Of a DNA stretch of 64,000 nucleotides, positions 41,369 through 49,059 are shown one piece after another. Each line of letters starts with the position of its first letter. Positions within the stretch are counted from its first letter, which is position 1. Source of the stretch: Bacillota bacterium (GTDB taxonomy: Bacteria > Bacillota > Clostridia > Christensenellales > Aristaeellaceae). Under the pieces are notes generated by a model. It worked only from the letters and a program-made list of their open reading frames with translations, made no database searches and was not told the DNA's origin. The position numbers and the translations under genes were made by a program. The stretch spans positions 15,045-79,044 of the forward strand of contig JAFADG010000040.1 of the NCBI GenBank assembly GCA_023425025.1, given 5' to 3'.

Positions 41369-42283
41369 ATGAACTACGAAGAGTCCCTGATGATCAAAAC
41401 GTCCTGGTATTATTACTTTGAAAACATGACCCAGCAGCAGATTGCCGACGTGCTGGGCATTACCCGGCTGCGGGTCATCAAGCTTTTGGACAAGGCGCGG
41501 GAGACGGGGATCATACAGTTCAAGCTGCGCCAGGACGGCGTGGAGCGCATTGCGCTGGAAAAGACGCTGATGGAGCGCTACGGCCTGAAGGATGTCTTTG
41601 TGGTGCCGGCCATGCCGGGCCGCACCGATGTCAACGAAAACATCGCCAAGGCCGCTGCCATGTACGTCCGGGACAGGCTCAGCGAAAACAGCTTCATCAA
41701 CATCGGTTACGGCGACACACCCAGCCGGGTCCTAAACAACCTGGCCACCATGGCCCAGGACCCCATTTCCTGCGTGTCCTTAACCGGCGGCGTCAACTAC
41801 TACCTGCCGGACACCCGTTCCAACGTATTCAACGCGAAGCTTTACCTGATGCCGGCGCCCTTGCTGGCCAGCTCCAAGGAGATGGCCGAAGCCATGCGCC
41901 AGGAGGCTTCCGTACTGGAGATCACAAGGATGGTGCGCCTGGCCTCGGTTTCCGTGATCGGCATCGGCCCCATGCACGAATCCGCCACCATCATCAAGTC
42001 CGGAATCCTTAGCAAGAACGACTTCCTGTACCTGTCCATGAAAGGGGCGGTGGGCGACGTTTTGAGCCATTTCATTGACAAGAACGGCGATCTGCTGGAA
42101 AGCCCCGTGGAAGACAGGCTGATCAGCACGCCGCTGGTCACGCTGCGGGAGCTGAAAAACGTGATCGGCGTGGCCGCCGGTGAAAATAAAATAGAAGCCA
42201 TCCGCGCCACGCTACGCGGCAAGTACCTGGATGTGTTGATCACCGACGAGCCTACCGCCGCAAGCCTGGCGGAGGATGCTTAA
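41369..42283 (+). CDS. lsrR: LsrR-like SorC-family transcriptional regulator
   Basis: The 304-residue protein has an N-terminal helix-turn-helix (ENMTQQQIADVLGITRLRVIKLLDKA, about 19-44) and a C-terminal SorC sugar-binding domain of the phosphosugar-isomerase fold (FINIGYGDTPSRVL, LTGGVNYYL, LYLMPAPLLAS). LsrR represses lsr until it binds phospho-AI-2. The ATG at 41369 has AGAGGAAGC upstream; an in-frame ATG at 41324 lies too close to the promoter. It is divergent from lsrA and co-directional with lsrK, as in the enteric locus. Confidence 0.92.
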   Translation: MNYEESLMIKTSWYYYFENMTQQQIADVLGITRLRVIKLLDKARETGIIQFKLRQDGVERIALEKTLMERYGLKDVFVVPAMPGRTDVNENIAKAAAMYVRDRLSENSFINIGYGDTPSRVLNNLATMAQDPISCVSLTGGVNYYLPDTRSNVFNAKLYLMPAPLLASSKEMAEAMRQEASVLEITRMVRLASVSVIGIGPMHESATIIKSGILSKNDFLYLSMKGAVGDVLSHFIDKNGDLLESPVEDRLISTPLVTLRELKNVIGVAAGENKIEAIRATLRGKYLDVLITDEPTAASLAEDA

Positions 42284-42321
42284 TATGTGCTCCGTCCATA
42301 GACATGGTAAGGAGGATTATC

Positions 42322-43887
42322 ATGGCTGAACAATATTTGCTTGCGCTGGATGCAGGCACAGGCAGCGTGCGCGCCGTACTCTTTGACACCTCGGGCCGCC
42401 AGCTGGGCTGCTCGCAGCAGGAATGGTTCCACCGGGAGGACCCCCGCTTTCCCGGCAGTATGGACTTTGACTGGGTGAACAACTGGCGCCTGGCTTCCGG
42501 CTGCGTGAGGGATGTGCTGACCCAAACAAAGGTTTCGCCCAAGGACATCGCTGCCGTCTCCACCACTTGCATGCGGGAAGGCATCGTTTTGTACGATGCG
42601 GACAGCCGGGAAATCTGGGCCTGTGCCAATGTGGACGCCCGCAGCGGCGACGAGGTGGCGGAGCTGAAAATGCTGGACCCGGACCTGGAAAAGGATCTGT
42701 ACCGGGTATCCGGCCAGACCTACGCCCTGGGCGCGCTGCCAAGGCTTTTATGGGTCAAGAACAAGCTGCCCGAGGTGTACGAAAAAACAGCCGCCCTCTC
42801 CATGTTCAACGACTGGCTGATTTACAAATTGACCGGCGTCATGGTCAGCGAGCCCAGCAACGGCTGCACCACAGGTATTTTTGACCTATCCCGCCGCGAT
42901 TGGGATGCCTCCATCGCCAAGCGCTGCGGCCTGAAGGATGATATCTTCCCACCGGCCAGGGAATGCGGCACCGTAGTGGCGAATATTAGCGCGCTGGGCG
43001 CGGCTGAAACCGGGCTTTTGGCAGGCACTCCGGTGGTTACCGGCGGCGGCGACGCGCAGCTGGGCTGCGTAGGCGTAGGGTTGGTAGAGCCTAATCAGGC
43101 CGCAGTATTCGGCGGCAGCTTCTGGCAGTATGAGTTCAACACCGCAGCAGCGGCCGCGGACCCCCGTTGCCGGGTTCGTGTCAACTGCCACGCCGTGCCC
43201 GGCCTGTGGCAGTACGAGGCCATTGCCTTCATGCCGGGCCTGGCCATGCGCTGGTACCGGGACGCTTTCTGCCAGGCTGAGAAGGAAAAGGCAAAAGAGC
43301 TGGACATGGACGCCTACCAGCTGATGAACGCCGAGGCGGAGAAAATTCCCGCCGGCTGCCATGGCATGATGTGTTCCTTCTCCGATGTGATGAATTATAT
43401 CTCCTGGCGGCACGCCGCCCCCACCTTCGGCAATTTTGACTTTGATCCCGCAAAGTTCAACCGCTACACCTTCTACCGGGCGATCATGGAAAACGCCGCC
43501 CTGGTGACCAGGGGGCATATGGACCTGGTCCGGGATGCCTCCGGCGGACAGCCAAAGGAAATCATATTCGCCTCCGGTGCGGCCAAAAGCCCGCTGTGGT
43601 GCCGGATCGTGGCGGATGTGATGGGCCTTCCCGTCAAGGTGCCCAAGGTCAAGGAAGCCACCGCCCTTGGTGCGGCCATCCTGGCCGGTTACGGCGTCGG
43701 GATGTACGGAAGCATCAAGGAAGCTGCCGCAAATCTTGTGCAGTGGGAAACCACCTACCAGCCCAACCCGGAGAACAAAAAGACTTACGATCAAATGTAC
43801 GCGGTCTGGCGCAAATTCTACCAGGGCCAGCTGGAATTGAGCGACCAGCGCGTAACGCGATATATGTGGGCCGCCCCGGGGCTCTGA
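42322..43887 (+). CDS. lsrK: Autoinducer-2 kinase
   Basis: The 521-residue protein is an FGGY carbohydrate kinase. LALDAGTGSVRAVLFD (7-22) is the phosphate-1 motif, VVTGGGDAQLGCVGVG in the middle and IIFASGAAKSPLWCRIVADVMGLPVKV near residues 415-441 are the FGGY/actin-fold signatures. LsrK phosphorylates imported DPD (AI-2), trapping it. It resembles LsrK rather than xylulose kinase in EWFHREDPRFPGSMDFD near the N-terminus. The ATG at 42322 follows AAGGAGG by 6 bases; an upstream in-frame ATG at 42304 is rejected. Confidence 0.92.
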   Translation: MAEQYLLALDAGTGSVRAVLFDTSGRQLGCSQQEWFHREDPRFPGSMDFDWVNNWRLASGCVRDVLTQTKVSPKDIAAVSTTCMREGIVLYDADSREIWACANVDARSGDEVAELKMLDPDLEKDLYRVSGQTYALGALPRLLWVKNKLPEVYEKTAALSMFNDWLIYKLTGVMVSEPSNGCTTGIFDLSRRDWDASIAKRCGLKDDIFPPARECGTVVANISALGAAETGLLAGTPVVTGGGDAQLGCVGVGLVEPNQAAVFGGSFWQYEFNTAAAAADPRCRVRVNCHAVPGLWQYEAIAFMPGLAMRWYRDAFCQAEKEKAKELDMDAYQLMNAEAEKIPAGCHGMMCSFSDVMNYISWRHAAPTFGNFDFDPAKFNRYTFYRAIMENAALVTRGHMDLVRDASGGQPKEIIFASGAAKSPLWCRIVADVMGLPVKVPKVKEATALGAAILAGYGVGMYGSIKEAAANLVQWETTYQPNPENKKTYDQMYAVWRKFYQGQLELSDQRVTRYMWAAPGL

Positions 43888-43913
43888 TTTAATGATAAAG
43901 GAGAGATGCGCCT

Positions 43914-44264
43914 ATGTTTATTATCCATGAAAACGAGCGGGAGTACCGGTTTGGCGACAGCGGCCCCAAATACCTGATGAAAGGCCCCCGCATGAACTTT
44001 GCCATTGTGCAGTTCCAGGCCGGGCAGAATTTCAAGGCCCATTACCACAACGACATGGAGGAGAACTTCTTCATTCTGGAGGGCGAGGTGGATATGGTTG
44101 TGGACGGCACCGTGCACCGCCTGACACCGGGACAGCTGATCCACATTGAACCGGGTGAGATCCACTACATCGTCAACAATTCAAAGGGCCCCGTGAAAAT
44201 GATCTCCACTCTGGCCCCCTACCGCGATGTGGACAAGGTGGATGTGGAAGATTACACCTATTGA
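43914..44264 (+). CDS. Single-domain cupin in the lsr locus
   Basis: The 116-residue protein is one cupin_2 barrel. Motif 1 is HYHNDMEENFFILEGEVDMVV with the metal ligands His, His and Glu. Motif 2, LTPGQLIHIEPGEIHYI, supplies the last His. It is 26 bp downstream of lsrK and clearly in its operon. The canonical lsr locus has LsrG, an ABM-fold isomerase of phospho-DPD; no LsrG-like gene is present here. The cupin could be its functional replacement, or act on AI-2 in another way; both are inference. Confidence 0.85.
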   Translation: MFIIHENEREYRFGDSGPKYLMKGPRMNFAIVQFQAGQNFKAHYHNDMEENFFILEGEVDMVVDGTVHRLTPGQLIHIEPGEIHYIVNNSKGPVKMISTLAPYRDVDKVDVEDYTY

Positions 44265-44311
44265 GACAGTTCACAAAGCGGCACGCCAACAAGAACCGCC
44301 GTACGGGCCAT

Positions 44312-44474
44312 TAATACTGCTTCCAAACATTATTGCGCCGTTGCCGTGGATCTTTTCGTACACTACCGCGTCGTCTGCCGCTCAGCGTAGCGCTGCTACG
44401 CCTCGCTTCGACTCCTTGTATTGCGCGAAAATCCCTCACGGCCATGGGCGCAATAATGTTTTCCATTAGTATAA
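44312..44474. repeat. Large imperfect palindromic element 1
   Basis: CATTATTGCGCC (44328-44339) is repeated in inverse orientation as GGCGCAATAATG (44447-44458), with further imperfect pairing of CCGTG...TTTTCG against CGAAAAT...CACGG and of the A/T-rich outer flanks. The centre holds a perfect hairpin GCGTAGC-GCT-GCTACGC and GTCG/CGAC flanks. No ORF is credible. It looks like an intergenic repeated palindrome or a MITE, or a structured RNA. Confidence 0.65.
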
Positions 44475-44505
44475 AAACCTACGTTTTTCAGGCGTAGGTT
44501 TTTTC
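44474..44505 (+). terminator. Terminator of the lsrRK-cupin operon
   Basis: AAACCTACG (44475-44483) and CGTAGGTTT (44493-44501) form a 9-bp stem with a T-run behind it. Confidence 0.85.
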
Positions 44506-44534
44506 ATGCAAGCCAGGAAGGGAAAGACGAAAAA

Positions 44535-44698
44535 AAGGGGCTATCGTGCTAAGGTCATATTTTGCATAATGTAATTCAAGAAGAAGGATATCGCGTCTTC
44601 GGACGCGACCAAAGGGCTTTCCGATCGCCCTTTGGAAACCTTCGGACACCATCTTCTTGGATATGCATGCAATTATACGCTTAGCACGATAGCCCCTT
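44535..44698. repeat. Large structured palindromic element 2 downstream of lacZ
   Basis: A 19-bp perfect inverted repeat, AAGGGGCTATCGTGCTAAG (44535-44553) and its complement (44680-44698), encloses about 126 bases. These hold imperfectly pairing CAAGAAGAAGG / CCATCTTCTTG arms, a GCGTC-TTCG-GACGC hairpin with a UUCG tetraloop, and a perfect CCAAAGGGC-9-GCCCTTTGG hairpin. On the minus strand it begins 13 bases after the lacZ stop and ends in TTTTTTT, so it can also terminate lacZ transcription. Confidence 0.75.
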
Positions 44699-44710
44699 GA
44701 ACGTCCCGGT

Positions 44711-47700
44711 TTATTCCTGTACAGGACCGCAGGACAGCCAATAGCCAAAATGCATAACAACATCCCGCAATTGGTCCTTTTCGTTCAGCCCCGGCCCGCA
44801 GCTGGCGCTGCCGATGCCGCCCACGCGATAGTTGACCAGCAGCACGGTAGCCTCGTCCGGCGTAAGCTGCAGGCGGTGGGAAGCGCGCTCCAGGGTTTCG
44901 GGGAAATAGTGCAGCGCGGAAAACTCCACCGGCAGGTCCGCATCCATTTGAATCATATCCTGCTCCGACCAAAGGCGCAGCCACCGGGTATCCACATGAT
45001 TTCCGCACTCCTGGGGCCGGATGCGGGGCGCATACTGCTCCGTTACGCTGGAACGCCAGACGCCCTTGCGGGCGTGGGCCTGAAGGTCCGCATAACATTC
45101 GTCCGGCCCCTTTCCGGCATATTGCAGCCGTTCAAACGCCGGGATCAGGGGATACAGCATGGCAAAGCGCGGCAGATGCAGGTTCTGGCGGGTCAAGCTG
45201 CCGTACAGCATGCGGTCCTGGCCGGCCAGGCGGTGCGCGATGGCTTTGGCGGATATGTCCGTGTGCAGGCCGGCCGCCGTTACGGTATAGCGGATGTCCA
45301 CACGGTACAGCGGCAACCTGGAAACGGCGCCGAAGAAGCCGTGGAACAAAAGCTGAACGCCATCCTTTGTCTCAGTGATTTCATCCGTACGAACATAAAA
45401 CCGGGCGTGATGCAAATGCTCCGCGTACCAGTGCTGCTTCACCCCCTGATCGTTGTCGGTGGGGGCGCGCCAGGCGGTCATGCGGGCCGGAGCCGCCATC
45501 CGTTCCCTGCCCTCATGCTTCCAGCCGCGCAGCATGCCGGTCAGCCTGTCAAACTCGTATTGGTCCTCCCGGACGGTGATGCGCAGCGTGCGGCCATCCG
45601 GCTGCTGCAGCGTTACGGGCGCATGCGCCTGTTTGGCTTGCCGTGAGGCTGGTATGACCTGAACAGGCAGCTCGAACTGCTCCCATGCAATTTCATATCC
45701 GGCCGGCGCCCAGGCCGTATCCCGCTTCAGTTGCACGGACATCTCCAGCAGCACCTCATCTTCTCCTGATTCGGGAAGATGATAGGACAAAACAGCCTCG
45801 GCTTGCTGATGCGGCGCAAGCGCGATATCCAGCGTTCCCTGTTCCAGGCAGGTTTCGCCGCACATCAGCCGCCAGTGCAGCGCGTACGCGTTCAGGTCGG
45901 TAAAATCGTGGCGGTTTGTGATCCGCATCCGCCCTTCCCGGGCGGACAAAAGCGCCGCATGAACGGGCTGAAGCACCTTTTTCAGGCACTTGAGCCCCGT
46001 GTGCGGGTTCCGGTCCGGGTCGCAAAGCCCATCCACGCAAAAATTGCCGTCGTGGGGAAACTCGCCGGAATCGCCGCCGTAGCGCTCCTCCACCGTCCCG
46101 TCCCCGCGCCGCACCCGGGCAATGTGGTCGCACCATTCCCACACGCAGCCGCCGATGAGCTTTGGATACCGGTAGAAAAGCGCCCAGTAATCTTCCAGGC
46201 CGCCCGGCCCCAGCCCCATGGCGTGGGCATATTCGCACAGAAAATATGGACGCCGGTCCCGGGTCTGCGTAGCCTGGGTCCGCAAATCATCCAGGCCGGT
46301 ATACATCCGGCTGACAACATCCACACAGGGATGAATGTCCGTTTGATCCGCGCCATAGGCCGGGTCGGGGTAGGCCGTGCGCTCGTAATGGATCAGCCTG
46401 GACGGGTCCCGCTGCTTCGTCCATTCGGCCATGGCGATATGATTCGTTCCAAACTGGCTTTCGTTGCCAAGGGACCACATAATAATGGACGGGCTGTTTT
46501 TATCCCGCTCCACGGTACGCCGCATGCGGTCCATGTAGGCCTCGAACCAATCCGGATGGGAAGACAGCTGCTCCGCCGCCTCCCGGGTACAAAACCCGCA
46601 GGCGGATTCCGCGCCGTGGGTTTCCAGGTCGCACTCCGTTATCACGTACAGGCCCAGCTCATCGCACAGTTCCGCAAAACGCGGATCGTTGGGATAATGG
46701 GAGGTGCGCACGCAGTTGATATTGTGCCGCTTCATCAAAAGAAGGTCCCGGCGCATATCCTCCACGGAAACCGTGTACCCGTTGTCCGGATGCGAATCGT
46801 GGCGGTTGACCCCTTTTAGCTTGACAGGGACACCGTTTACGCATAATTCCCCCCTGGGCGAAACGCCGACCGTCCGGAAGCCGAAGGCTTTGCAAATGTA
46901 TTCTCCGTTGCAGGAAATCAGCGCCCGGTACAAAACCGGCGTTTCGGGTGACCAAAGCTGTGGCTGCGGCACATACAGTCCCGGCAAAGCCGTCCCATCC
47001 GGGTCAAGCAGCTGAACATCGACCGGCTGTTCATCCCCGCAAAAGTCCGTACGGATCTCCACCCCGCCGTCGGCCTGAGGACAAATCTCTATATCCCGGA
47101 TGTGCGCAGTAGGCCGGTTCAGCAAATAGACATCGCGGAAGATGCCGTGATACCGGAAAAAGTCCTGATCCTCCAGATAGCTTGCGTCGCTGAAGGTGAA
47201 TACCTTGAATTCGATCGCGTTGTCCCCATTCCGAATAAGAGGCGTGATATCAAACTCCGCCTGCAGGTGGGAGCCCTTTGAAAAACCGGCGGCGGCGCCG
47301 TTGACGTACACTTCAAAATAGGAACAGACGCCTTCCGCAACCAGATAGCAGCGCCCCTGCGCGTGCAGGGAAACCTGCCGGCGGTAGACGCCCACCGGGT
47401 TTTCCAGCGGGACATGGGGCGGATCGAAAGGAAAGGGATAATTGATGTTCGTGTACTGTATCTGCCCGTAGCCCTTCGTTTCCCAGCAGGAAGGCACCTG
47501 GATCCTGTCGGGCAGCTCCTGCCCGGCCGCTTCCTCCGGGGACGCGAAGTATCCGAAATCCCACTGCCCACTCAGGGAAATATACCGTGCGTTGTCCGCA
47601 AGGTTCTGGGCCAAAGCGCCCCGGGCGGTATCATAGGGCAGATAGTATGAACGCTGCGGGCAGCGGTTCTCCCCCGTTTTGCCGGGATTCATCCAATTCG

Positions 47701-47713
47701 GCAGCAAAGGCAT
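44711..47713 (-). CDS. lacZ: GH2 beta-galactosidase (LacZ type)
   Basis: The 1000-residue protein has the LacZ architecture: sugar-binding beta domain (about 45-200), immunoglobulin-like domain, TIM barrel (about 295-590) and a C-terminal beta-sandwich (about 700-995). The acid/base is Glu418 in SLGNESQFG and the nucleophile Glu494 in FLCEYAHAMG. RTSHYPND and RAPTDNDQG are conserved. The first immunoglobulin-like domain is short, about 60 residues between IEICPQ and FGFRTVG. There is no signal peptide, so it acts in the cytoplasm. It is the last gene of the operon lacI-GH3-pgm-GH29-GH2. Its likely role is removal of terminal beta-galactose from imported glycans. Confidence 0.93.
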   Translation of the reverse strand: MPLLPNWMNPGKTGENRCPQRSYYLPYDTARGALAQNLADNARYISLSGQWDFGYFASPEEAAGQELPDRIQVPSCWETKGYGQIQYTNINYPFPFDPPHVPLENPVGVYRRQVSLHAQGRCYLVAEGVCSYFEVYVNGAAAGFSKGSHLQAEFDITPLIRNGDNAIEFKVFTFSDASYLEDQDFFRYHGIFRDVYLLNRPTAHIRDIEICPQADGGVEIRTDFCGDEQPVDVQLLDPDGTALPGLYVPQPQLWSPETPVLYRALISCNGEYICKAFGFRTVGVSPRGELCVNGVPVKLKGVNRHDSHPDNGYTVSVEDMRRDLLLMKRHNINCVRTSHYPNDPRFAELCDELGLYVITECDLETHGAESACGFCTREAAEQLSSHPDWFEAYMDRMRRTVERDKNSPSIIMWSLGNESQFGTNHIAMAEWTKQRDPSRLIHYERTAYPDPAYGADQTDIHPCVDVVSRMYTGLDDLRTQATQTRDRRPYFLCEYAHAMGLGPGGLEDYWALFYRYPKLIGGCVWEWCDHIARVRRGDGTVEERYGGDSGEFPHDGNFCVDGLCDPDRNPHTGLKCLKKVLQPVHAALLSAREGRMRITNRHDFTDLNAYALHWRLMCGETCLEQGTLDIALAPHQQAEAVLSYHLPESGEDEVLLEMSVQLKRDTAWAPAGYEIAWEQFELPVQVIPASRQAKQAHAPVTLQQPDGRTLRITVREDQYEFDRLTGMLRGWKHEGRERMAAPARMTAWRAPTDNDQGVKQHWYAEHLHHARFYVRTDEITETKDGVQLLFHGFFGAVSRLPLYRVDIRYTVTAAGLHTDISAKAIAHRLAGQDRMLYGSLTRQNLHLPRFAMLYPLIPAFERLQYAGKGPDECYADLQAHARKGVWRSSVTEQYAPRIRPQECGNHVDTRWLRLWSEQDMIQMDADLPVEFSALHYFPETLERASHRLQLTPDEATVLLVNYRVGGIGSASCGPGLNEKDQLRDVVMHFGYWLSCGPVQE

Positions 47714-47751
47714 CTTCTTGTCCTTTCAAAGGCCCGAGGCCCGCGTTGTGC

Positions 47752-49014
47752 CTACAGGGATTTGGCCATATAGGGCAGCATGGAGCGGATAGCGGCGGGG
47801 CCATCCTGTTCATCGATCTTCAAAATGATCTTTTTGGCGCGGACGGCAGGGAAAACGCAGATGGCTTTATGCCCGATGGTCCCGCCCCGATACAGGCAGA
47901 CGGGCTGCGGCGTGTACAAAACCGGTTCAAAGTACAGCGTGAAGCGCAGCACGGCTTCGCCCTGGGCAAGCTCCTCCTGGATCACCACCCGGTCCACCAG
48001 CGCGCCGTCCTCCGCCTCCGACGAAATGACGTAGCAGCCGTCTTCCTCCCGTACCGGCGAAAATCCCGGCACCGGCGCGCCGTACCGGGCGCGCAGCGCA
48101 TTCCCGAATTCCCTCAGCCGCTTTGTGTCCGCCTCCGGCAGGCAGCCCTGTGCGGACGGCCCGATGTTCAGCAGGAAATTGGCGCCGCGCCCAACGGACA
48201 ACTCATAGATCCCAAGCAGCTCTTCCACGCTCTTGACGGTATCCTCGTTGTTCATGCAGTCAAACCACGTCCGGTCCCGCATCATAAAATCGCATTCCGC
48301 CGGGAGAAACCGCGGCGACGGGAAAACGCCGCCGGGAAAAAACTGCCGGGTGTGATCCGTCTGGATGACGGCATTGGGGTTGGGCATAGGGGCATACCCA
48401 TTTTCGTTGCCAACCCAGCGCACATCGGGGTCCCACATTTCAAAGATGCAGATATCCGGCTGCATCGCGCGCACAGCGCCAACAATGCGTACCGTGTCGA
48501 AGGTATGCCCATTGGACCCGCAGCCGTCAAACCAGATGTAGTCAATTTTGCCGTAGCCGGTCAACAGCTCCGTCAGTTGGGCGATAAAGTAATCGTCATA
48601 CGCCCGCTCATCCGCAAAGTCCGCGCCGCCGCTCCACTGGGCCGGGGAACAGTACAGCCCCGCCCGCATATCGTATTTCCTGCACGCGGCTATAAACGCC
48701 GCCACCACATCGCCCTTGCCGTCCTTCCAGGGGGAGTTTTTCACCGAATACTCCGTATACCCGGAAGGCCAGTTGCAAAAACCGTCGTGGTGCTTAGCGG
48801 TCAAAATCGCGTAGCGCGCCCCCGCGGCCTTGCTGTCGCGAATCCACTGCTCGCAGTCCAAATGCACAGGGCAAAACGCGCTGGCCGGCATGGGCTGCCC
48901 ATCCCAATCCTGGTGCCCCTTGAAAAAGCTGCGGATGCCAAAGTGAAAAAACATGCCGAATTCCCAATCCATATAGGCCAGCTGCTTCTGCGTGGGACGG
49001 ATACGCTCGTTCAT
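47752..49014 (-). CDS. GH29 alpha-L-fucosidase
   Basis: The 420-residue protein starts with QLAYMDWEFGMFFHFGIRSF, the GH29 beta-1 signature, followed by LTAKHHDGFCNWPS (71-84), where the HH pair lines the fucose pocket. The nucleophile is Asp163 in DYIWFDGCGS. The region after about residue 320 is a small beta domain. It has no signal peptide, whereas many gut fucosidases are secreted, so it works on imported oligosaccharides. In its operon it would remove fucose before or after the beta-galactosidase acts. Confidence 0.93.
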   Translation of the reverse strand: MNERIRPTQKQLAYMDWEFGMFFHFGIRSFFKGHQDWDGQPMPASAFCPVHLDCEQWIRDSKAAGARYAILTAKHHDGFCNWPSGYTEYSVKNSPWKDGKGDVVAAFIAACRKYDMRAGLYCSPAQWSGGADFADERAYDDYFIAQLTELLTGYGKIDYIWFDGCGSNGHTFDTVRIVGAVRAMQPDICIFEMWDPDVRWVGNENGYAPMPNPNAVIQTDHTRQFFPGGVFPSPRFLPAECDFMMRDRTWFDCMNNEDTVKSVEELLGIYELSVGRGANFLLNIGPSAQGCLPEADTKRLREFGNALRARYGAPVPGFSPVREEDGCYVISSEAEDGALVDRVVIQEELAQGEAVLRFTLYFEPVLYTPQPVCLYRGGTIGHKAICVFPAVRAKKIILKIDEQDGPAAIRSMLPYMAKSL

Positions 49015-49059
49015 GGCAGGATGCTCCTTTTTGTTCTAATCTGCGGCTTTGACGCGCGC

